DNA of 64,000 bases from Hymenopellis radicata (lineage: Eukaryota > Basidiomycota > Agaricomycetes > Agaricales > Physalacriaceae). The translations under genes and the position numbers were made by a program. The first letter of the stretch is position 1; every line of letters begins with the position of its first letter. This document shows positions 57,001 to 64,000 of the stretch, one piece after another. The notes beneath the pieces are model-generated. The model saw only the letters and a list, made by a program, of their open reading frames with translations. It did not search any database and had not been told where the DNA came from. The DNA is taken from the NCBI GenBank assembly GCA_015501595.1, contig JADNRX010000023.1:248001-312000 (forward strand). The letters are read 5' to 3'.

Positions 57001-57553
57001 TCAATCGACGTCCGAATCGGTCCCAGACATGGACGATGAATACATGGACATGGACGACGAATACATGGACTGCGAGTCAATGGACGATTGTTGGCTTGAT
57101 TGCGGCTTCCCTGAACAAAGGCGGGGACATTCGACCTGCTTGAACGATGGCGATAGTTTTGAGCTCGTGTTTCCGATCTGGTCAACCAACGATTGGCGAT
57201 ATGCGAGTATAGCATTTCTTACGACGAGCTATTGGACGATAAGCACTCGCCTAGAGGGAATAATTGATTACTTACTACAGGATGATCCTCGTGCGGCTCG
57301 TCATCTGCCGCCATCGAGTCAAGCGTAACCGTGACAGCAGACAGCGTGTGCCAACTCCAGTACAAATCAAACCAACGTCTTCTATCCGAGCAGCCTTTTC
57401 TTTGGGCAACGGCGGGATACACAGTCTCAGGCTAGAGGTCGGCGTCAACGACGGAAGGTTGAAATCGTGTTGTGGAAAGCCCACCTTTCTTGGTCGATCA
57501 GTCGGTGGCCTATCGAGAGCGTCGGGAAAGCGAACAGTATAGGTAGCTAACAT
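57001..57553 (-). CDS. Small acidic/Ser-rich hypothetical protein
   Basis: Not recognised. Exon 1 starts at ATG 57553 (MLATYTVRFPDALDRPPTDR, then PRKVGFPQHDFNLPSLTPTS) and ends ARIEDV. A GT..AG intron in phase 1 leads to DDEPHEDHPV, and a second with a GTAAGT donor leads to IGNTSSKLSPSFKQ. The C-terminus has a short imperfect repeat, SMYSSSMSMYSSSMSG, then TDSDVD and the stop at 57001. Both splices keep frame, which supports a real gene of about 127 residues. No domain is visible; the acidic and Ser-rich tail suggests a disordered regulatory protein. Confidence 0.5.
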
Positions 57554-58138
57554 TCTAGTTATGTGCTGGGGAATAGCTGAACACAACGACAGACGGTAGT
57601 AGTTAAAGAGCAAGAGCAAATAGGCATGCGATCGAGCTTTTTCGATGAGGTACAACGCAGCGCGCTAAAAATAGCAACGGCGTCCACACCAACGTCCACA
57701 CCTTCCATGAATCCAGCGCCACACTAGCCGTAGTTCACGGTTTAGCGTTGACCCACTTCATTCTTCCATTTCGAACATGAGGGATTCTTCTGCAGGTTGG
57801 ACGAGCCATCGGATACGTTATTCGGAGGCAGCGCGATATGAACTAAACGTCGCTACCCGGAACCCTTCAATGTAACAACGCCTCAATCCACACGAACAGA
57901 ATTTTATGCGGCGCTTTCTTTAACTACTTAAACGAAACATTCTATCTTGAGCGAAGGCAAACCCTGTATTTGGCGCAGACGCGCGGTAGACTTTCCAGGT
58001 TTGTTCCAGGTCACGCATCACAACACAAGTGATCGTGATCGTTATGAAAGCCGTGATCTGATCAAACGGCGATTCGGCTTCCAACTCAATTCACTGCCAC
58101 TCCTTCAGCTGCACCCACCAAGCGTTCACCTCTCTCCT
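57554..58138. other. Intergenic between divergent genes
   Basis: Promoter regions of the small Ser-rich gene and the phosphatase. No gene is seen. Confidence 0.55.
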
Positions 58139-59335
58139 ATGCCTCTCAGCACCATCACTGAAGGTGGTTCTGACACTTTCGACAGTGTCAGCGAAATCAT
58201 TCCCGACTTTCTATACATCGGGAAGTAAGTTCGTTCTTGGAAAGTCAGACACTCATAGAATGTTGAGACTTACATAGTAAACTTGAGGCCCAGTCGCAAG
58301 ACATCCGTAGTCGCTATGGAATAACCCATGTCCTCTCTGTTTACCCTAACGTGGATGCTTCTCAAATAAACCTTCCTCCCTCTCGTCACCTTATTCTGTC
58401 GGTTGAAGATAACGACAGTAGCGACCTCCTCCGCGAATTCTCCGCCACCTATGACTTTATTGAGAGCGCATTACTCGATAACGGGAAAATTCTCGTCCAC
58501 TGTGCTCAAGGGATCTCCCGCAGTTCAACCGTCGTTGCTGCGTACCGTACGTCCAACTTGATTTAAGACAAGCGTTGTAAAGCAATAATAGCTTCTAGTA
58601 ATACGAAAACGGGAGATGACAGCTGACGGGGCGCTCGATTTCATTCGCAAAGGTACGCCACAATCATATCATGCTTCGATCCTGACACCATCTTTAATAG
58701 CGCGGCCATGGATTCAGCCTAGCTTGAATTTCTTGACGCAGCTCGACATATACGAGTATTCGCACGACCCATCTCCTAACAACAGAGGGTATCGTGACTG
58801 GACAGGGAAGAGAACGAGCAAGAAAACATTTTCCAAGCCGGCTTTCTATCGACACGAGACAATTGTTGCTTTTTCAGACAAGCTCTTCATGAGAGTGTGA
58901 GTCACATGGCTTGGTTCTCGATTCTAATGTAACGTCTTCGAGAAAGGCCTCTTCGTGATCCTCAGGATTCAGAGAAGCTGTTCGAAGAAATCAAAGTCAC
59001 CCACCTCGTTGGTCCTGTTAAGACAGAATACACCAAAAACATTGATTTCTGCCTTGTGGATGCGTCGTCCAAATCCATCTTCGATGCAGCTTCCTTCATT
59101 CATGACGCCATTCGAGGAGGCGGAGTTGTCTTATTATATGCGCCGGAACAGGCATTGTCATGGACTATCCTCTTCACGTATTGTGAGTGCACCACTGGCC
59201 TCTTTCGTCGTAGATTGGTAGACTCAGGCGCCATTTTCAATAGTACTAGCCAATCTCAAGCTTCATCCTGTGGAAGCTCATAGTGTACTTGATTCTGCCA
59301 AGGATGTCAAGCTTCACATGCACAAACACAAATAA
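58139..59335 (+). CDS. Dual-specificity phosphatase with a degenerate second phosphatase-like domain
   Basis: The ATG at 58139 starts MPLSTITEGGSDTFDSVSEI. A canonical DSP domain follows: IIPDFLYIGN, SRYGITHVLSVYPNVDASQI, the general acid region SVEDNDSSDLLREF, and the catalytic P-loop VHCAQGISRSSTVVAAYLIR (HCx5R), which dephosphorylates Ser/Thr/Tyr. It then has RKREMTADGALDFIRKARPW and IQPSLNFLTQLDIYEYSHDP. A second half repeats the topology: EEIKVTHLVGPVKTEYTKNI, DAASFIHDAIRGGGVVLLYA. Where HCx5R is expected it reads YAPEQALSW, with neither Cys nor Arg, so it is inactive. The last exon gives APFSIVLANLKLHPVEAHSV and ends at 59335; its splice with FTY is one base out of phase. Targets are unknown. 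Confidence 0.85.
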
Positions 59336-59599
59336 AATTGATAAGTGCGAGGGAGTAATCTGCAGCGGATGCCACACTGTGCTGTTTTCCGCTCTCGATA
59401 GAAGGATTTTCAATCACATGCGTGGATGATCTACGTCGCGCCTTTTAGGTAAAGCGAATAGAACTCTGCATTGCGCCACAACCTTCTTGGGAGCCGTTGC
59501 CTAACAAGGCCAAGCTGTCAAGTCGCCTTATAAGTCACGCGAACACGATTTCTGCTTCTCTGCTCCGACCATCATCCCCCGCCATTCTTTTCATCGTTC

Positions 59600-61578
59600 A
59601 TGGCTCCACGCCGCGCACCTTCACTGGCCCAAGGATCACCGTCTGTCTCTCGTACTGGTAGTCCTACTCAAGAGGAAGACGAGGTGCGGGTCGAGATTTT
59701 ACTGGCGTACTGTTCTCATCTTTTCATCCCTTAGGGCGTGTACTTCGACAGTGTCGATGAGCTCCAGCAGCAGGTATCCTTCTATCTCGCCGGCATCTGT
59801 CCGTAGTTGACGTCAGTCAAAGGGGATCAACGTGCAGGATATTCTGAAGCTGAAGGTCTCTCCACGCATCGCGCATTAGCCTTTAGCTCACGCCGTCCCG
59901 TCAGACTGCCTCCATTAACACCGTGTCCGGTGTGAACATGACGACAAGAAGGCAGCTCTTGAAGATCAAGGTGCGGACTATTTCTCGGTATTTCCTACCA
60001 CATCTGATACGTTGTAGGGGATGTCGGAAGCAAAAGTCGAAAAGATTAAGGCGCGTTCTGTGCATTGCTCTAACCGGTGAAGCGAGCTAACTTTCTTAAC
60101 AGGAAGCGGCTCACAAGATACTGGTGCGCGCCGTCATAGCGTATCGTTACCTAAACTGTCCTCATCGTATACCAGGGCTCCTCGTTTGCTACAGGTATCG
60201 AGGTCCAAGACAAGCGCAAGAGAGTTCTGGTTATTAGCACTGGAAGCAAATCTGTTGACGCCATCCTAGGAGGTGCGAAATTCCTTCCAGGGTTATCCTT
60301 GCCCGACTGATCATGCATCCAGGAGGGATCATGTCACAGTCTGTGTCCGAAGGTCTCGTCTTCACAATCTGGAGAATAATAGCTAATTCCATGCGATACA
60401 GTGTACGGCGAATTTCGAACTGGGAAGACCCAATTGGCGCATACAATGAGCGTCGTGGCTCAATTGCCTCCGGACCTGGGTGGCGCATCAGGAAAGGTCG
60501 GTCATCCAGCTCAATTACTTCCATTCTACTCTCTAATCGCGGCTCCTAGGTAGCATATATCGACACTGAAGGTTCTTTGGTCTACGGTATCTCGGGCCGA
60601 TCCTGGAAGCTGATATCCCATTGCTATTTAGGAACGTTCAGACCTGACCGTATTAGATCAATTGCCGAACGATTTGGAGTGGATGGTAGCATGGCGCTTG
60701 AAAATATACTATATGGTGTCATCTCTGCCCTTAAGATCTTCCTCGGCGCTAACTGTTTGACTCTAGCTCGTGCTTTTAACAGTGAACACCAAGTAGGCGA
60801 GCCATTCTTTCTAGCAGCCACCATCGTAATCCACTGTTTCTTAGATGGAACTTATCAACGAATGCTCTCTACGTTTTGCAGAGGACAAAGACTTTCGATT
60901 ACTGGTACGCCCGCTGTACTCCCTATACTACATAGCTCACCTCGATCCCGGAGTAGATCGTTGACAGCATCATGGCCTTGTTTAGAGTCGACTATAGTGG
61001 TCGAGGCGAATTAAGTGAAAGGCAACAAAAGGTGCAAGGTCACCTGCATACGCGGATGATGGGTATTAACACCTAGTTTCTTGCAGCTGGCTCAGGTCGA
61101 CTCACTGACTTCGTGCTGGTCATTGCTATCTATTGACACTCATTTAGATGCTTTCAAGGTTAACGAAACTCTCGGAGGAATATAACGTTTGCGCCTTTCC
61201 TTCCCTTCCTCGTTCCACTCACTTCCTTGCCCCAAGATCGTGATTCTTCTAACTAATCAAGTCCAATGTAACTTTTGCATCTTCTTCGTCTAAGACCCAC
61301 GCTAACGAACGAAACCAGCTGATCCTGGTGCTACCATGACTTTCGTTGCTGGCGGAGCCCTTAAACCCATCGGAGGACATATACTTTCGCATGCGTCTGC
61401 AACACGAATGTTCCTTCGTAAAGGTTAGCTGCACCTGAGTGTACGTTATGCAGAGGCGCAGCTGACTCGGGTTTTAGGCCGCGCTGAAGAACGTGTTGCC
61501 AAACTGGTTGACAGTCCTGATCGTCCTGAAAGCGAGGCTTCCTACAAGCTCGATGAAGGTGGCTGGTCTGACGTCTAG
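59600..61578 (+). CDS. DMC1: Meiotic recombinase DMC1
   Basis: DMC1 forms RecA-like filaments on single-stranded DNA for meiotic homologue pairing. The ATG at 59600 gives [20 protein letters not shown]. Many tiny exons follow: [44 protein letters not shown] (helix-hairpin-helix), [17 protein letters not shown], then [20 protein letters not shown]. Walker A is GEFRTGKTQ, followed by [40 protein letters not shown] and [18 protein letters not shown]. Walker B is [11 protein letters not shown], then [20 protein letters not shown]. It ends [20 protein letters not shown] and EGGWSDV at 61578. The [20 protein letters not shown] and [15 protein letters not shown] segments and the stand-alone helix-hairpin-helix favour DMC1 over RAD51. 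The intron at 60051-60102 has a GC donor. Confidence 0.92.
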
Positions 61579-62247
61579 ATTTGCTATTTGCTCGCTCGTG
61601 AAATTTGCTCTCAAGATTGCTCTGATTCTCTTTGTTCTTGCTCTGGATCTATCCCTTTTCGATACCTGTTATTGTCGTCTGCCAACTTGAAATCTACCCA
61701 TTTGCGTTACAAAGAGTGAAATCGTTGGCCTTGAGCACATGACACCCACAAACGCCCACTTCCGTAAGCAAGTTCATATGATGACCCTGAACGCTTTGAC
61801 AAAGAGTCCAGTGACGATAGGGAATCGGGCTGCACAAAGCCACTCCAACCACCCACCCGCACTGACCGGGTCCGCTAACTGTCATCGTGCCGCAGTCTTA
61901 CCAGAGCTAAAAGGATCTCGTGTCTTCGTTCAGTCTCAGGGTGTTCTGTAGCAGCTGCTACTAGCAGCTTTGACATCCCCTATTATCTATATCTCACTGT
62001 TCACTCATTGTTCATCAGATTTTCTGCGCGGTGTAGTTTCGTTCATCCTCCCGAGGCAGTCTGCTGTTCTTGGACTTTGACTATTTCCGAAAACATTCCA
62101 GATCATATCCAGATTTCGCCGTCAAAGATGATTCAGAGTTTTGGACGACAAAAGGACGAACAAAGGGCTTGGTCAAAGCCGACGAAACGCTTGCAACGTG
62201 TATAAAGCATTCGAATGTGCCTCTGCTCATCGTCAGCCTCTCTTTCA
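61579..62247. other. Intergenic, no gene seen
   Basis: 3' flank of DMC1 and upstream region of the next gene. A small palindromic cluster (agcagctgctactagcagct) lies near 61952. No coding signal is recognised. Confidence 0.5.
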
Positions 62248-63300
62248 ATGTCTCCGCGCAAAACAGCCAAACCGCCCGCTCCGTCGCGACACCCTATGCA
62301 GATGCGCTCGCGCGGCAACCGGCCGACTCAGCCGCCTCCGTCAACAGCTCCAGTAAACCCGTCAGTGCCCTCTGACGGTCCTCCGACTCCACCTCAGCCA
62401 CCAAGTTCCCCCGACATTCCTTCTTTACATCCACCTCCCAATGCGTCAGCTGCACCTGTTATGCATCAACCATACGGGCTTTATGACCGCCTTCCTGGCC
62501 CTCCGGAAAGCGATTTCGCTGCTCCGCGACGTCTGGAAGTGTTCGCACAGTCCCTTTTGAACGACGAAAGGCGCATAGCCGAACTGGATAACATATTCGG
62601 TCAGCGGAAGCAGCTGGACGATGCAGGTCGAGCCGAGGCTCGCGGAGAGCTTCCAAAGCCTGAAGAGATGACACAACAACGGGGTGCTTCGAATGCTGCG
62701 CGATGTGCAGCAAAGCCAAAAGGACATCAAAGGGAAAGGGCGTCAAAGGGAGCCAAGTCAGGAATCAGAACAACTCACTGATTTTTCTCCCTCAACGTTC
62801 CCCATCTTACGATAACGCTGACGACGCAATGGACACTGGCGAGGACTCTGCTCCTCTTAATATCCAAACGCCGACACGACAGCACGTTCTTCCCCAGGTT
62901 CCTGCTGCCCCACTCCATCCCTCCCACAGACCCCTCCCGCGCTTCATCCCTTCCCCAACTCGGCGTTGCGGGTTCGTCTTGGCACACCAACATGCTATCC
63001 ATTTATGAAGAAGATGAAAACATGTCCGACGCAATCTCGTCATTCCAAGTTCCCCAAACCCAGCGGGAGGAAAACCTTTCATTCGCGCACCTCAGTCAGC
63101 CCGACCTTCGCCGTTCATCGATCGATTCTGAACTTGAAGTGGCGAATATGCTGTATCCCCCTCCTATGGAGATAGACAGCGTCGCTCAGCGCCAAAGGGC
63201 ACCTCAAGTTTCTCAAACCCAGCAGCAAGCGCAACCCATCCCACCGAATTACCCTCAGAATGCTGCCCTTCGCAGGGGTCCCACTCTTCTGAACCTGTAA
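62248..63300 (+). CDS. Proline-rich hypothetical protein, frame unsettled
   Basis: Not recognised. The ATG at 62248 gives MSPRKTAKPPAPSRHPMQMR and a Pro-rich stretch (PPPSTAPVNPSVPSDGPPTP), then a likely helix (RRLEVFAQSLLNDERRIAEL, DNIFGQRKQLDDAGRAEA). After about 62680 the frame changes. Candidate continuations are RDVQQSQKDIKGKGRQREPS, DNADDAMDTGEDSAPLNIQT, and finally MLSIYEEDENMSDAISSFQV to PQNAALRRGPTLLNL at 63300. The last change coincides with GGG at 62970-62972, consistent with a lost base; the earlier ones are unexplained. It is probably a disordered regulatory protein of about 340 residues. The model is uncertain in the middle. Confidence 0.5.
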
Positions 63301-63691
63301 TACTTTATTCCGAGTCGTTTCGTGCACGTATGCCATATGTACCTATATGTTCCCTATCTATGCTACTCCGCCTCTTGTGTTTTACTTGCCTTGATTTCGT
63401 CGTAGTTCATAGTATATCTGTGAAATTAATTCCCTTATGCAATGGATTGTTACCAGAATAACCTGCGAACTTGAGTCCGCGGAGAAGCTCGCAAGAGCAG
63501 ACTGATCGGATTCGGCGCCGCCACGTCGCGTCACGAATTGACGCGCCACGTGTGTCGTGCGGTGGATCACTGCACCTCATGCACCTCTTTACGATAAGCA
63601 CGTTCGTGCGTATGGAACTAGCTGGCGCCGACACGTCGAGTCCGCTATATAAATCGAAAGGATATGCGGATCCTCCACGCGCTCCAGCAAG
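63301..63691. other. Intergenic, promoter of the RNase T2 gene
   Basis: Contains the 3' flank of the proline-rich gene and a TATA-box promoter for the secreted RNase. Nothing else is seen. Confidence 0.55.
63646..63653 (+). promoter_or_regulatory. TATA box of the RNase T2 gene
   Basis: TATATAAA lies 38 nt upstream of the ATG at 63692, at the distance expected for a short-leader, inducible gene. Confidence 0.6.
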
Positions 63692-64000
63692 ATGTACGGT
63701 CCTCTCACCATTCTGTTCTTCCTGGCTTCAGGAGCTCTGGGCGCGCCAGAATCCGGCATCTACCAGCTTCCGAGTACTGTTCCTAGTATTCTGAGCTGCG
63801 CAAAACAGACACCGACGTACTCATGCGAGAATACGACTGTCATTGAAAACACCTGCTGCACTCCAACACCTGGCGGCTTGGTGCTGCAGACGCAGTTCTG
63901 GAGTACGTATACGGGACTCGAGAAGAAAGGGCAAAAGCTGCCAGCTGGCAGTTGGACAATTCACGGTCTGTGGCCGGACAACTGTGATGGGTATGTAATT
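63692..64000 (+). CDS. Secreted ribonuclease T2 (5' part, cut by window end)
   Basis: RNase T2 enzymes are secreted or vacuolar acid RNases that cut single-stranded RNA through a 2',3'-cyclic phosphate and scavenge phosphate and nucleotides. The ATG at 63692 gives a signal peptide (MYGPLTILFFLASGALGAPE, cleavage likely after residue 17 or so). The mature N-terminus holds several Cys (ILSCAKQTPTYSCEN, ENTCCTPTPGG) for disulfides, then LVLQTQFWSTYTG. The first catalytic box is SWTIHGLWPDNCDG, whose His is catalytic. The exon ends at 63990 before a GTATGT donor. The second active-site box and the C-terminus lie outside the window. Domain identity is clear. Confidence 0.9.
   Translation, partial: MYGPLTILFFLASGALGAPESGIYQLPSTVPSILSCAKQTPTYSCENTTVIENTCCTPTPGGLVLQTQFWSTYTGLEKKGQKLPAGSWTIHGLWPDNCDGYVI

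Overview
The window is nuclear DNA of a filamentous basidiomycete, most likely an agaricomycete. Nearly every gene is split by short introns of about 45-60 nt with GT..AG ends. The gene content is fungal: glycogenin with a long proline-rich tail, a beta-flanking-type protein, an OPT transporter, PTM1, SLA2, CWC25, BDP1. No tRNA, rRNA, CRISPR array, insertion sequence or transposon was recognised. No clear foreign island or new defence or biosynthetic system was found.

Layout, left to right. 0-9 kb: glycogenin, a LEA-like stress protein, an F-box/LRR-like protein, a beta-flanking-type protein and an unrecognised conserved protein. 9-17 kb: AP endonuclease (Apn1/Nfo family), indoleamine 2,3-dioxygenase, RPB2. 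17-25 kb: PTM1-type seven-TM protein back to back with sorting nexin SNX4/ATG24, then REV7/MAD2B (in pieces, easily missed) and a DHA1-type MFS pump. 25-33 kb: an NDUFA9/COQ11-like NAD-binding protein, a membrane-anchored beta-lactamase-fold hydrolase, TFIIIB subunit BDP1, and an unrecognised protein starting 30 nt from the BDP1 start codon. 33-44 kb: a large unrecognised membrane protein, an OPT peptide transporter, a 2.4-kb gene-free stretch, a proline-rich protein, SURF1. 44-54 kb: SLA2, a long Ser/Pro-rich protein, a small ion-channel-like membrane protein, splicing factor CWC25. 54-64 kb: a gene-poor stretch with two small unrecognised genes, a dual-specificity phosphatase with a degenerate second domain, meiotic recombinase DMC1, a proline-rich protein, and the 5' end of a secreted RNase T2.

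Most genes are unrelated housekeeping genes rather than one pathway. Loose themes are DNA repair and recombination (APN1, REV7, DMC1), transcription and splicing (RPB2, BDP1, CWC25) and membrane traffic (PTM1, SNX4, SLA2). Glycogenin beside a beta-flanking-type gene recalls the surroundings of the homeodomain mating locus (MAT-A) in mushrooms, but no homeodomain gene is present.

The main cross-cutting observation is technical but affects every gene model. At least a dozen conserved genes, including essential RPB2, SLA2 and CWC25, are each broken by one missing base, nearly always inside a short run of C or G. This fits consensus undercalling in the assembly better than real pseudogenes. Coordinates below therefore span the whole gene across introns and these breaks.
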